The notes: a model not told the origin generated them from the sequence alone. A DNA stretch of 64,000 bases from Rikenellaceae bacterium (GCA_902363575.1 CABJAJ010000005.1:1-64000), one strand, 5' to 3'. Shown: positions 51,305-60,308, numbered from the stretch's first letter. Translations and numbers: made by a program.

Positions 51305-52093
51305 CTAAACCATATAGTGCACCGGATTGCGAGAGCTCTCACTCTTGCGAACCGCAAAGTTAATCAAATTTTCCGATAAAAGATCAAATAACAGGTCAAT
51401 TGCGCAATATTCGCTCTCGAAATGACCGATATCCGCGACGGTGAGGGCTCCGTCGGGCTCCATGAAATCGTTGTACCGGAGATCGGAGGTGACGTACATG
51501 CCGGCACCCGCACGGCGTGCCTCGCCGATGAGCGAGCCGCCCGCACCCGTGCAAACGGCGACGCGGCGTACCTCGCCCGGCGCTATTGCGCTGTGGCGGA
51601 TCACCCGCAGCCCCAGCCGCCGCTGCATCCCGCGCATGAAAGCCTCGGCGGACATCGGTTCGGGCAACGTCCCGACCACCCCGAAACCCGTGCAGGAAGC
51701 CCCCTCGGGATGGGACTGCAGCACTTCGGGCCGCTCCACCCCGAGCTGCCGGGCCAGCCGCCAGCTCATCCCTCCGCATGCGCTGTCGAGGTTGGTATGG
51801 CAGGCGTAGAGGGCGACGCCGCTACGGATCGCCCGCTCCACGCACCTTTCGACGTATCCGGCTGAGTTGAACCGCTTGAGGGGATGGAACACCAGCGGAT
51901 GGTGGGTCAGGATCAGGTCGCACCCCTCCCGTTCGGCCTCGTCCATCACCTCGTCCGTCACATCGACGGCGATCAGCGCCCGCCGCACCTCGTCCTCCGG
52001 GCGACCGACGATCAGCCCGGAATTGTCATACGACTCCTGTAGTCCGAGCGGAGCGAAACGCTCGATCACGTCGGTTATCGCTTTGATCTTCAT
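51305..52093 (-). CDS. Nif3-like dinuclear metal-center protein
   Basis: A 262-residue protein of the Nif3/YbgI family, a toroid-forming fold with two metals. The metal His pair is LILTHHPLVFHPLKRF near residues 61-76; other blocks are LQESYDNSGLIVG, YACHTNLDSACGGM and DIGHFESE with the C-terminal His and Glu. Often named GTP cyclohydrolase type 2-like, though the reaction is uncertain. The frame is open upstream to 52432 through the MerR repeat region, but MKIKAITDVIERFAP at 52093 is the family start, 1 bp after the MerR-like gene. Confidence 0.93.
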   Translation of the reverse strand: MKIKAITDVIERFAPLGLQESYDNSGLIVGRPEDEVRRALIAVDVTDEVMDEAEREGCDLILTHHPLVFHPLKRFNSAGYVERCVERAIRSGVALYACHTNLDSACGGMSWRLARQLGVERPEVLQSHPEGASCTGFGVVGTLPEPMSAEAFMRGMQRRLGLRVIRHSAIAPGEVRRVAVCTGAGGSLIGEARRAGAGMYVTSDLRYNDFMEPDGALTVADIGHFESEYCAIDLLFDLLSENLINFAVRKSESSRNPVHYMV

Positions 52094-52094
52094 A

Positions 52095-53393
52095 TCAGAA
52101 TAACGATTGCTCGTAAAATGCGAAAAGTTCCTTGTCCCCTTCGTCGTCCCGCTTGCGCCGGGGTCGGCGTACCGCAGGCTGCGGCACGGAGTGCTCCGCC
52201 GCAGGTTCCCCGCCGCTGACGTCCGCGGGCGAGTCGCCCGCAGACAGCGCGACCGACGAAAGCCTGTCATCGGGTTGTCCGCCAGTAGGTTGTCCACCAT
52301 CGGGTTGTCCGAAAGCAGGTTGTTTGCCAGCAGGTATTTCGGAAAGGGGCAGTTCGGTAAACGGGATTTCTGTTCCGGCGGATTCGGCGGCCGGAACGCC
52401 GATGCCGGGCTTTGCCGCGCACTCCGTCGCATAACCGTCCACTACACCGTTGCCGTCCTCTTCCTGCTCCGCTGCAACCCCGCATTTGCCGGGCTTTGCC
52501 GCGCACTCCGTCGCATAACCGTCCACTACACCGTTGCCATCCTCTTCCTGCTCCGCTGCAACCCCGCATTTGCCGGGCTTTGCCGCGCACTCCGTCGCAT
52601 AACCGTCCACTACACCGTTGCCATCCTCTTCCTGCTCCGCTGCAGCCCCGCATCCGCCGGGCAGCGCCTCGGGCCCTGACAAACGAATGCTCATCGTCCG
52701 GTCATCCCCGCTGTTTTCTTCCGGCTCAAATCCGCCGACTTCCGGCATCCCGGCCTCCTCTGTCGAACGGTCATCCGCCCCGCCGTCGTCCGCCGCTTCG
52801 CCGTCCACTGCAAAGCCACCGTCCGGAAAACGCACAAAGACTTCCGCCCCCTCGCTCTCCTGCGCAGACTTTGCATCGCACTCCCCTCCCGTCACAATAT
52901 CAGCCTCCGAAGCGTCGGCTACGGGAGTATCGGTTGCAGAAGCGTCGGCAGCAGGAGCGTCGTAAGGAGAAACGTCTGCAGCGGAAGCATCGACAGCCTT
53001 TGCTTCGCAGAAAGCATCCGACCCGACGGAAGCGGCATCCGGCTCGTCGGCAAGGATCGTCGCGTCGTCGTCGGAACGGAGCTCTTCGCGCACCTCCACC
53101 AGCATCGCACGCACGCGCTGCAACCGCTCGAGCAGCTCCGCATCCCGGGTCAGGGCGCCCCTGTTCCGTTTGAGGCAGCGGTTGGCCCCTTCGAGGGTCA
53201 TGCCCCGCTCCTTGACCAGGTGGTAGATGAGTTTGAGGTTTTCCACGTCCCCGGGGGAAAACATGCGGTTGCCCTTCTTGTTCTTCCGGGGACGGAGCAC
53301 ATCGAACTTGCTCTCCCAATGCCGGATAAGCGAGGCGTTCACGTCGAACATTTCCGACACCTCCCCCATCGAATAAAACAGTTTCTTAGCCAT
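52095..53393 (-). CDS. MerR-family regulator with long repeat tail
   Basis: A 432-residue protein. Residues 1-75 are a MerR-type DNA-binding domain (LFYSMGEVSEMFDVNASLIRHWESKFDVLRPRKNKKGNRMFSP), followed by a short coiled coil to about 105. The remaining ~320 residues are acidic, low-complexity and repetitive, with three near-perfect 28-residue repeats (VAAEQEEDGNGVVDGY core) at 52405-52656 and a GGQP-rich stretch, then a basic patch (RRPRRKRDDEGDKEL) and a conserved-looking tail FAFYEQSLF. The MerR domain and end are typical of a short Bacteroidetes regulator found between rsmF-like and Nif3 genes; the long insert is unusual. Confidence 0.85.
   Translation of the reverse strand: MAKKLFYSMGEVSEMFDVNASLIRHWESKFDVLRPRKNKKGNRMFSPGDVENLKLIYHLVKERGMTLEGANRCLKRNRGALTRDAELLERLQRVRAMLVEVREELRSDDDATILADEPDAASVGSDAFCEAKAVDASAADVSPYDAPAADASATDTPVADASEADIVTGGECDAKSAQESEGAEVFVRFPDGGFAVDGEAADDGGADDRSTEEAGMPEVGGFEPEENSGDDRTMSIRLSGPEALPGGCGAAAEQEEDGNGVVDGYATECAAKPGKCGVAAEQEEDGNGVVDGYATECAAKPGKCGVAAEQEEDGNGVVDGYATECAAKPGIGVPAAESAGTEIPFTELPLSEIPAGKQPAFGQPDGGQPTGGQPDDRLSSVALSAGDSPADVSGGEPAAEHSVPQPAVRRPRRKRDDEGDKELFAFYEQSLF
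52405..52656 (-). repeat. Three tandem 84-bp repeats inside the MerR gene
   Basis: Units at 52405-52488, 52489-52572 and 52573-52656 are almost identical; differences are a few substitutions. The period is exactly 28 codons, so gain or loss of units keeps the frame. Shorter GGTTGTCC-containing repeats lie at about 52270-52325. Confidence 0.92.
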
Positions 53394-53408
53394 CGTTTAC
53401 TTGCTCGG

Positions 53409-54818
53409 TTATCGTTTGTCGGGCCGCACGTGCGATCCCGCGAGGTCGTTTTTCTCCTGCATGAGTATCCGCATCGAATTGGGATAGAGGTTGTTCACCC
53501 TGCCGCCAATACGCTTGGCAAACCCCAGCCCGCGTCCCCGGGCCGTCACCAGATTCATCCCTTCGGCGAACAGGCCGCACGGCAACTCCTGCTTGCGCAG
53601 GTAGGCGACGATCTGTTCCGGGTCGAGCGACGCCTCCGGCAGCACTCCCCGCGCCATCCCTTCGTAAAGCGCCAGGGCCGCATCGGGCCTTAGCGTCCCC
53701 TTGAAAAGCTGCCCCATCGCCACGCCGGAACAAATTACGGGCAGGCTTTCGGCCAGGGTCCTCACGGCTTCGTACTGTGCAGCGGGATAGGCATAAAAGT
53801 TCTCCCCCACCGCGGCGAAACGCATGCGTTCCGGCTCCCGCAGCCACCGGCCCAGCTCCGCACAGTCCCGCCGGGACACCGGGCCGAGAAGGGGCCGCCG
53901 GGCCCGGGGCGTGCGCACGCGCCCCCCGGCATCGAACGACTTGCGGGCGACGGCGGCGAAAAACCCTTCGCCCCGCGCCCGGTGCGGATAGAAGCGGAAC
54001 GTCTGGAACGGGCCGGCCTCGCCGCATACGACGCCCCACGATTCGGGACATGCAACCTTTGCGGCCGCGACCAGCTCGCCGCCCGCCTCCGCCGCGAAAT
54101 CCTCCAGCGTCCGCTCGTTCTCCTCCCGATTGAAGGTGCATGTGCTGTAAATCAACAATCCTCCTGGCCGGAGCAGGGGCCATGCCTGCCGGATGATTTC
54201 CCGCTGCCGGCGGGCACAAAGCCCCACCTGCTGCGCGCTCCACTCGGCGCGCGCCTGTTCGAGCTTGCGGAACATCCCTTCACCCGAACAGGGGGCATCC
54301 ACCCCCACCACGTCGAACCAGCCGGCAAAGCCGCCGAAAGCCGCAGGGTCGGCGAGCGTGACCACCGTATTGCCGCTTCCCCAGCGGCGGACGTTGTCTG
54401 CGAGCACCGAGGCCCGCTGCCGGTTGATCTCGTTGGCGACCACCAGTCCGTCTCCTCCGACGAGCGAGGCGTAGAGCGTGCTCTTTCCCCCGGGTGCGGC
54501 GCAGAGGTCGAGCACCCGCGCACCCGCGATGTCCGCCTCCGCAAGCAGATGGGCCAGAAATTGCGAGGAGGCCTCCTGCACGTAATAGGCCCCGGCGTGC
54601 AGGTCGCTGTCGAGGGTGAACTGCGGACGGCTCGGGAGGTAGCGCCCCTCCGGGCTCCACGGCACCGGCTCCCCGCAGCGCTCCGCCGGCACGGTCTTGG
54701 CCGGATTCCAGCGCAGCGAGGTCGGAGGCGCGGTGTCGAGCGCGGCACGGAGGGCCGCCCCCTGCTCCGCCCCCAACTCCTCCCGCATGCGGGCGACGAA
54801 AGGTTCCGGCAGCCTCAT
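53409..54818 (-). CDS. RsmF-like 16S rRNA m5C methyltransferase
   Basis: A 469-residue RNA cytosine-5 methyltransferase of the NOL1/NOP2/Sun family. SAM motif I is VLDLCAAPGGKST near residues 105-117; VDAPCSGEGMFRK has the motif IV Cys and LIYSTCTFNREENE has the catalytic motif VI Cys. The C-terminal ~200 residues contain PUA-like regions as in RsmF (YebU). It probably makes an m5C in 16S rRNA; the site is inferred. Its start overlaps the kinase stop by 4 bp, and the MerR-like gene follows after 15 bp. Confidence 0.9.
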   Translation of the reverse strand: MRLPEPFVARMREELGAEQGAALRAALDTAPPTSLRWNPAKTVPAERCGEPVPWSPEGRYLPSRPQFTLDSDLHAGAYYVQEASSQFLAHLLAEADIAGARVLDLCAAPGGKSTLYASLVGGDGLVVANEINRQRASVLADNVRRWGSGNTVVTLADPAAFGGFAGWFDVVGVDAPCSGEGMFRKLEQARAEWSAQQVGLCARRQREIIRQAWPLLRPGGLLIYSTCTFNREENERTLEDFAAEAGGELVAAAKVACPESWGVVCGEAGPFQTFRFYPHRARGEGFFAAVARKSFDAGGRVRTPRARRPLLGPVSRRDCAELGRWLREPERMRFAAVGENFYAYPAAQYEAVRTLAESLPVICSGVAMGQLFKGTLRPDAALALYEGMARGVLPEASLDPEQIVAYLRKQELPCGLFAEGMNLVTARGRGLGFAKRIGGRVNNLYPNSMRILMQEKNDLAGSHVRPDKR

Positions 54819-55432
54819 CGTCCGTCCTTCGCGCGGATTTCATCCAGCCGGCGGCAGATGCGCTCCATTACCTCGGGGGAATCCACGAAATCCTCGTGAT
54901 CCTTGTCGATGACCATGACTTCGCCGTCGTAGAGGTTTTCGATCCAGTAGTCGTACCGCTCGTTGAGCCGCTTGAGGTAGAGTTCGTCGATATTCATTTC
55001 ATAGGCGCGACCCCGGCGGCGGATCTGGTGAATCAGGGTCGGGACGCTCGCCTTGAGGTAGATCAGCAGGTCGGGTCTGGGGATGAGGTTGGTGATGAGC
55101 CGGTATATTTTCATGTAGGTCTCGAAATCGCGGCTCGCCATAAGCCCCATCTTGTGCAGGTTGTCGGCGAAGATGCAGGCGTCCTCGAAAATCGTCCTGT
55201 CCTGAAACACGTCCCCCGGGGCATCGCGCAGCATATCCATGGTCTGCTGGATGCGGCTCCCGAGGAAATAGATCTGCAGGTTGAAAGCCCAGCGGTTCAT
55301 GTCGTTGTAGAAATCGTCGATATACGGGTTGTTCCCCTCCTCGAAATAGGCGCGGGCGTCGTACCGGGCCGTGAGCATCTGCGTGAGGGTCGTTTTTCCG
55401 CTTCCGATATTTCCTGCTATGGCTATATACAT
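54815..55432 (-). CDS. Deoxynucleoside kinase
   Basis: A 205-residue kinase of the dCK/dGK family. The P loop is IAGNIGSGKTTL (residues 4-15); the ERS-like motif is FQDRTIFEDACIFA near residue 78, and the LID region has RRRGRAYEMNIDELYLKRLNERY. It salvages deoxynucleosides for DNA synthesis; which ones cannot be told from sequence. It lies 16 bp after the GH3 gene and overlaps the methyltransferase gene by 4 bp. Confidence 0.9.
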   Translation of the reverse strand: MYIAIAGNIGSGKTTLTQMLTARYDARAYFEEGNNPYIDDFYNDMNRWAFNLQIYFLGSRIQQTMDMLRDAPGDVFQDRTIFEDACIFADNLHKMGLMASRDFETYMKIYRLITNLIPRPDLLIYLKASVPTLIHQIRRRGRAYEMNIDELYLKRLNERYDYWIENLYDGEVMVIDKDHEDFVDSPEVMERICRRLDEIRAKDGR

Positions 55433-55448
55433 AAGGCTTGGGTTTTAA

Positions 55449-56909
55449 TCATTTGGTTGCCAGGATGCGCTCCACAACGCTCCGGTCGTTCATCATGCGG
55501 GGCACCTTGTTCTTGCCGCTCTCGCGCAGCCAGGCGAGCATCCGTCCCCGCTCGAGCACGGTCAGCCGCGGCCCGTCGAGCGTCGTGCGCCGCTTGGCGT
55601 CGTAATCCGAATTGCACGCCCTGAGCTCCCTGTCGAGCGCCTCCGCAAAACGGCCAAGGCTCGTCGGCTCGCGCAGGAATTCGACCACCCATTCGTGCGC
55701 CCCCCGCCGGTCGATGTCCATATAGCAGGGTGCCACCGTATATTCTTCCACCTCGGCCCCCGTTTCGCGACAGGCCGCCTCGAGCGCACGCTCGGCGTTA
55801 TCGACGATCAGCTCCTCGCCGAACACATTGATGTACTGTCGCGTTCGTCCCGCGAAACGAATCCGGTAGGGGTCGGTCGAGGTGAACTCCACCGTGTCCC
55901 CGATCTCGTAACGCCACAGGCCGTTGTTCGAGGTGACCACCAGGGCGTACACCACCCCCGGGCGCACCCCCTCCAGCGGCACGACCCGGTCGCCGTCGCG
56001 GAATTCGTACCACGTGCCGTAGTCGAGCATCAGCAGCATATCCTCCCGCGCGGGATCGTCGGCAAGGGCGAAGAAACCCTCCGAAGCGTTGTAGGTCTCC
56101 ATATAAGCCATATGGGGCGAGGGAAGCAGCTTTTCAAAGGAGCGCCGGTAAGGTCGGAATCCGACCCCGCCGTGGGCGAAGAACTCCAACTCGGGCCACA
56201 CCTCCAGGAGATTGCTGCGGCCCGTATATTCCAGCACGCGGCGCATGAGCGCCAGATTCCACGAAGGCACCCCGGCAAAGGCGGTGATCCGCTCCCGCGT
56301 ACATTCGCGGCAGATCGCCTCCGTCTTCTCGTCGAAGTCGGCAATCAGCGCCGTGTGCATCCGGGGTGCGCGGAACCATCCGCTCCAGAAAGGGGTACGG
56401 CTGATGAGCACGGCAGACAGGTCGCCCGTCAAAACCCCCCGTTCCATCGAGCAGGAGCCCCCGAGCGTGAGGGTCTTGCCTTCGAAAACCCGCGTATGCG
56501 GGTGTGCATGGGCATACACCGAGGCCACGTCGCGCATCCCGAGCGTGTGGTTCCACCAGACGGACTCCCGCGTGACGGGAATGTATTTGCTGCGGTCGGA
56601 GGTGGTACCCGACGAACGGGCGAAGAGCGTCACCCGTCCGGGCGCCGTCACGTCCGCCTCCCCCGCCCTCATCCGGGCAAATAACGGCTTGAACGATTCG
56701 TAATCCTGAAGCGGCACGGCCGCCGCGAACTGCGCGGGGGTCATCCCCGCCCGCAGGCCGCACTCCCGACCGAACCGGGTGCGGGCCCCTTTTTCGAGGC
56801 GCGCCCGCAGCATCGCGGCCTGCACCTCCAGCGGATGACGGCGAAAGCGGTCGATGGCTTTCATCCGCATCGAGAAGTAGCTTTTGAGCAAACCGTTCCT
56901 GAGCGACAC
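55449..56909 (-). CDS. GH3 family acyl-adenylate-forming protein
   Basis: A 486-residue protein of the GH3 family, named from plant auxin-amido synthetases. The ATP loop is LFARSSGTTSDRSKYIPV near residues 90-107; YNASEGFFAL and LLMLDYGTWYEF are the second nucleotide region, and the C-terminal domain has RYEIGDTVEFTS and GRTRQYINVFGEELIVDNAE. Bacterial GH3 members are common in Bacteroidetes; they should link an acid to an amine or amino acid through an adenylate, but the substrates are unknown. It starts 7 bp after trkA. Confidence 0.92.
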   Translation of the reverse strand: MSLRNGLLKSYFSMRMKAIDRFRRHPLEVQAAMLRARLEKGARTRFGRECGLRAGMTPAQFAAAVPLQDYESFKPLFARMRAGEADVTAPGRVTLFARSSGTTSDRSKYIPVTRESVWWNHTLGMRDVASVYAHAHPHTRVFEGKTLTLGGSCSMERGVLTGDLSAVLISRTPFWSGWFRAPRMHTALIADFDEKTEAICRECTRERITAFAGVPSWNLALMRRVLEYTGRSNLLEVWPELEFFAHGGVGFRPYRRSFEKLLPSPHMAYMETYNASEGFFALADDPAREDMLLMLDYGTWYEFRDGDRVVPLEGVRPGVVYALVVTSNNGLWRYEIGDTVEFTSTDPYRIRFAGRTRQYINVFGEELIVDNAERALEAACRETGAEVEEYTVAPCYMDIDRRGAHEWVVEFLREPTSLGRFAEALDRELRACNSDYDAKRRTTLDGPRLTVLERGRMLAWLRESGKNKVPRMMNDRSVVERILATK

Positions 56910-56916
56910 GTTGCGA

Positions 56917-58257
56917 CTAATTGAAAAAAGTTCCTATTCTGGCCACCGACGCGGGCATGGCGAAGACCACCACCCGGTCATAGGCGTTTATCTCGGTGCT
57001 GCCGACGGCGATGAATACCTTGTCGCCCCGCACGATGCCGCCGACGATCACGTCCTCGGGCAGCCCGAGGTCGCGGATCCGGTTCTTTGTGGCGGGCGAG
57101 TTGGGCTTGACGATGAATTCGAGCACCTCGGCATCGCTCCCCATCAGGCATTTGATCGCCTGCACGTCCGTGGACATGGTGAACCGGAAGATGTTGGAGG
57201 CCGTGACGAGCTTCTTGTTGATGATCGTGTCGATGCCGATGGATTCGGCCAGGTTGATGTAGTTCATGTTCTCCACCTCGGCGATCACCTTCTTCACCCC
57301 CATGCGCTTGGCCAGCATGGCCGTCAGGATATTGGTCTCGCTGCGGCCCGTGACGGCCACAAAAGCGTCCATATTGGCCAGCCCCTCCTCGAGCATGGCC
57401 TCCGTATTGCGGCCGTCCTCGTTGATTATCAAAGTCTTGTCAAGCAGCTCGGCCAGCCGGTAGGCTTTATCGGCATTGTAGTCGATCAGCTTGATGTTCA
57501 CCTCCTCCTGCAACTCCATGGCGATCCGCACGCCGATGCGCGACCCGCCCAGGATCATCATGTTCTTGATGCGCACGTTGGTCTGGCCCGAAAACTCCAT
57601 CACCTCCTTCACGGCATCCTGTCGCGCGATCACGTACACCGTGTCGCCCTCCGCGAACCGCTCTCCGCCGCGCGGGATGATCGTCTGCCCGGCGCGCGTG
57701 ATGGCCACGGTGCGATAGCTCAGGGGCGCGTCGTCTTCCGAGAAACCCGTGAGCTCGCGGCCAATGAGCGACGAGGCGGGCTCCAGACGGAAAACCACGA
57801 GCGAGAGTTTGCCGCTCGAAAAATCGACGTACTCCGTGGTCGAGGTGTGCCCCAGCAGGTTGATGACTTCCCGGGCCGCCACCTTCTCGGGATAGAACAG
57901 GTAGTCGATGCCCATTTCGATAAAGATCTCCTTGTTGTTGGGCTCCAGGTATTCGTTGTTGTCAATGCGGGCGATGGATTTCTTCGCTCCGAGCTGCTTG
58001 GCGAGCATGGCCGCCACCACGTTGTCGTTCTCGATGTGGTTCACGGCGATGAACAGGTCGCACCGGCGCACCGACGCCTTGCGCAGCACGGCGAACGTGG
58101 TCGAATCGCCCTCGACGGTAATCACGTCGGCCAGGCTGGCCACGTCGGCCAGGAGCTTCTGGTCGCTGTCGATGACGGTGATGTCGTGGCCGTTGCCGCT
58201 GAGCATCTTGGCCAGGTGGCTGCCCATCTCGCCCGCACCCGCTATTACGATCTTCAT
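56917..58257 (-). CDS. trkA: Trk potassium uptake regulator TrkA
   Basis: A 446-residue cytosolic protein with two RCK units in tandem. Each has a Rossmann NAD-binding domain (MKIVIAGAGEMGSHLAKML at residue 1 and MMILGGSRIGVRIAMEL near 230) followed by a TrkA-C domain. It gates a TrkH/TrkG potassium channel; no trkH gene is next to it in this window. It is the first gene of a tight operon (trkA, GH3, kinase, methyltransferase, MerR-like, Nif3-like, zinc ribbon) with gaps of 1-22 bp or 4-bp overlap. A full-consensus promoter lies about 100 bp upstream. Confidence 0.95.
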   Translation of the reverse strand: MKIVIAGAGEMGSHLAKMLSGNGHDITVIDSDQKLLADVASLADVITVEGDSTTFAVLRKASVRRCDLFIAVNHIENDNVVAAMLAKQLGAKKSIARIDNNEYLEPNNKEIFIEMGIDYLFYPEKVAAREVINLLGHTSTTEYVDFSSGKLSLVVFRLEPASSLIGRELTGFSEDDAPLSYRTVAITRAGQTIIPRGGERFAEGDTVYVIARQDAVKEVMEFSGQTNVRIKNMMILGGSRIGVRIAMELQEEVNIKLIDYNADKAYRLAELLDKTLIINEDGRNTEAMLEEGLANMDAFVAVTGRSETNILTAMLAKRMGVKKVIAEVENMNYINLAESIGIDTIINKKLVTASNIFRFTMSTDVQAIKCLMGSDAEVLEFIVKPNSPATKNRIRDLGLPEDVIVGGIVRGDKVFIAVGSTEINAYDRVVVFAMPASVARIGTFFN

Positions 58258-58339
58258 AACCGAACCGAATTATCCGCAGGCCCGTCCGCGTCCGTGCGGA
58301 ACCTTTCGTCGTCCCCGGAGCGCAAAACCGCCGAGCCTG

Positions 58340-58371
58340 TTTGCAATTTATCTTACAAATGTATAAATTTG
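58340..58371 (+). promoter_or_regulatory. Consensus promoter of the Cys-rich membrane protein
   Basis: On the plus strand TTTG (58340-58343), exactly 20 bp, TAAATTTG (58364-58371). Fully interleaved with the divergent trkA promoter. Leader about 75 nt to 58454. Confidence 0.85.
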
Positions 58372-58387
58372 CAGGCGAACGCCCAAA
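58356..58387 (-). promoter_or_regulatory. Consensus promoter of the trkA operon
   Basis: On the minus strand TTTG (58384-58387), exactly 20 bp, TACATTTG (58356-58363). Its -7 box abuts the -7 box of the divergent promoter. Confidence 0.85.
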
Positions 58388-58453
58388 TTTCGGACGTTAA
58401 ATTGCTGTAAAAACAGCGTCCGCCTCCGGTGCGGGCGCTTAAATCTGCCTGCC

Positions 58454-58717
58454 ATGCCTACCTGGTTGATCGTATTCCTTCTGGCTGTCCTTTTCGTGGG
58501 GCTGTTCGTGCTGGGCATGTCCCTGACGCTGATGATAAAAGGGCGCAACATCGATTCCGAGATCGCCACCAACAAAAACATGCAGCGTCTGGGTATCCGG
58601 TGCGCCGTGCAGGAGTCCCGCGAGGACACCGGTCAGGCCGACTGCACCGACGCCGGCTGCCACGGCAACTGCGCCGCCTGCGATATCGAGGGGCCAGCCG
58701 GGGAGCGGCCGGCCTGA
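58454..58717 (+). CDS. Small Cys-rich membrane protein
   Basis: An 87-residue protein with one N-terminal transmembrane helix (about 4-27, LIVFLLAVLFVGLFVLGMSLTLM) and a soluble tail that holds five Cys and one His: IRCAV, then DCTDAGCHGNCAACD, a likely metal or cluster site. No named family is certain; the layout (helix, then IDSEIATNKNMQRLGIRC) resembles small conserved Bacteroidetes membrane proteins, and recalls NqrM-like cluster factors in general form only. It has its own consensus promoter and is followed by the 79-bp repeat array. Confidence 0.75.
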   Translation: MPTWLIVFLLAVLFVGLFVLGMSLTLMIKGRNIDSEIATNKNMQRLGIRCAVQESREDTGQADCTDAGCHGNCAACDIEGPAGERPA

Positions 58718-58844
58718 CGCCGCTGTCGGCAATGCTCCGCCTCAAGGCTTCGTCTTAGAAAGACCCTTTTCGGCAAAGACTCCGCGGAAAAACCTCTCCG
58801 CAAGCCCGGCTAAGCCCAGATGACAAAAATGTCGGGGCGAAGAC

Positions 58845-59460
58845 CCTGCTTGCAAAGCAATCCGCCCGATTCCTGTCAGCCCGGCCGTCCGTTACGCCTC
58901 GGTGCATCCGACGCACAGGCACAACCACTGCGAGAACAGATTGCCCGATTCCTTTCTGCCCGGCCGGCTGTTACGCCTCAGTGCATCCTGCGCACAGGCA
59001 GGACAACTTCAAAAACAGATTGCCCGATTCCTTTCTGCCCGGCTGTCCGTTCGCCTCAGTGCATCCTGCGCACAGGCAGGACAACTGCAAGAACAGATTG
59101 CCCGATTCCTTTCTGCCCGGCCGGCTGTTACGCCTCAGTGCATCCGACGCACAGGCAGGACAACTGCAGGAACAGATTGCCCGATTCCTGTCTGCGCGGC
59201 TGTCCGTTCGCCTCAGTGCATCCTGCGCACAGGCAGGACAAGTGCGAGAACCGAACCGCCCGACAGATGCCGGAAGAGCCGGCCCGACACCTCACGTCAC
59301 CCGATGCACAGACACAACAACAACCGTAAGCCGGCGACGCACCGAACCGCCAGACGGCTGCCGGCCCGACACCTCACGTCACCCGATGCACAGACGCGAC
59401 AACAAACCGTAAGCCGCCGACGCAACCGAACTGCCAGACGGCTGCCAGCCCGCACTCCAC
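58845..59460 (+). repeat. Tandem 79-bp and 82-bp repeat array
   Basis: Units of 78-79 bp, marked by GATTGCCCGATTCCTTTCTG, begin with CCCGATT at 58865, 58944, 59023, 59101 and 59180, and a sixth, decayed one at 59259. A second family of about 82 bp (marked by CCCGACACCTCACGTCACCC) follows at 59281 and 59363 with a partial third copy. The period is not a multiple of three, and plus-strand frames are open only because the unit lacks stops; a protein is unlikely. There are no unique spacers, so it is not a CRISPR array. The region 58718-59465 has no other content. Confidence 0.88.
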
Positions 59461-59465
59461 GCACC

Positions 59466-60308
59466 CTACAAAGCGCAGTCCCGCGACCGGCAGACGAACC
59501 AAGGGTTATGCAGGTCGGTCTTGTTGTAGGCGAAAGGCCGGTTGTCGGGCAGCGAACGGGTCTCCCCTCCCGCCTCGGAGAGAATCAGCTCCCCGGCGGC
59601 CGTATCCCACTCGTAGGTGGGCGAAGTGCGCACATAGTAGTCCACGATCCCCTCGGCCAGCAGGCAAAATTTGTAGGAGCTGCCCTGCTCCACGATCTTC
59701 AGGTCGGGACGGGCCTGCCGTAGCATCCGGATATGTTCGGCCGTCTCGGGGGTCTGGTGCGAGCGCGACACAGCCACGCGGAAACCCTCGTGACGGGCCT
59801 CCTCGAGCGGCAGCCGCCGCTGTTCCTCCACCACGTGCCGATAGGAATAGGCCGAATCCGGCGTCGGCTTCACATGCTCCTTCAGGTAGGCTCCCTCGCC
59901 GCGCCAGGCCACGTACATTTTCTCGAAATAGGGGACGTAAACCACCGCCCCCGCACATACGTTATTCTCCATCAACGCGATATTGACCGTGAACTCGTTG
60001 TTCCCCTTGATGAACTCCACGGTGCCGTCCAGCGGATCTACCAGCAGGAACAGCTCCCAGTTGCACCGCTCGTCGAAGCCCATTTCGCGCCCCTCTTCGC
60101 TCAGGATCGGAATGCGGGTCTGCCCCAGGTAGTCCTTGATGGTCTCGTGCGCGAGACGGTCGGCCACGGTGATGGGGGTGCGGTCGCTTTTGAGGCTGAT
60201 GTCGTAGTCGTCGCGGTTCTTATAGACCTTCATGATCGCTGCCCCCGCCCGGACGGCCGCATTGAATAGATTGGGGAGGAGGTATTCTTTAACCTGGTCG
60301 GTAAGCAT
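59466..60308 (-). CDS. cysQ: 3'(2'),5'-bisphosphate nucleotidase
   Basis: A 280-residue (from 60308) phosphatase of the inositol monophosphatase superfamily, CysQ type, which removes the 3'-phosphate of PAP/PAPS. Signatures: LSEEGREMG with the first metal Glu, LVDPLDGTVEFIKGN with the metal Asp pair, VSRSHQTPE, and YEWDTAAGELILSEAGG. The start is uncertain: Met codons at 60359, 60335 and 60308 are possible; 60308 is preferred because TACCTTTA at 60344-60351 looks like a -7 element. It lies directly after the membrane-GT-like gene. Confidence 0.88.
   Translation of the reverse strand: MLTDQVKEYLLPNLFNAAVRAGAAIMKVYKNRDDYDISLKSDRTPITVADRLAHETIKDYLGQTRIPILSEEGREMGFDERCNWELFLLVDPLDGTVEFIKGNNEFTVNIALMENNVCAGAVVYVPYFEKMYVAWRGEGAYLKEHVKPTPDSAYSYRHVVEEQRRLPLEEARHEGFRVAVSRSHQTPETAEHIRMLRQARPDLKIVEQGSSYKFCLLAEGIVDYYVRTSPTYEWDTAAGELILSEAGGETRSLPDNRPFAYNKTDLHNPWFVCRSRDCAL

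Noticed and set aside
58845..59460. CRISPR array
   Set aside because: Units are directly adjacent with no unique spacers, and no cas gene is in the window.
58902..59723. A 273-codon plus-strand open frame over the 79-bp repeats
   Set aside because: The repeat period is not a multiple of three, all frames are similarly open, and the end overlaps cysQ on the other strand.
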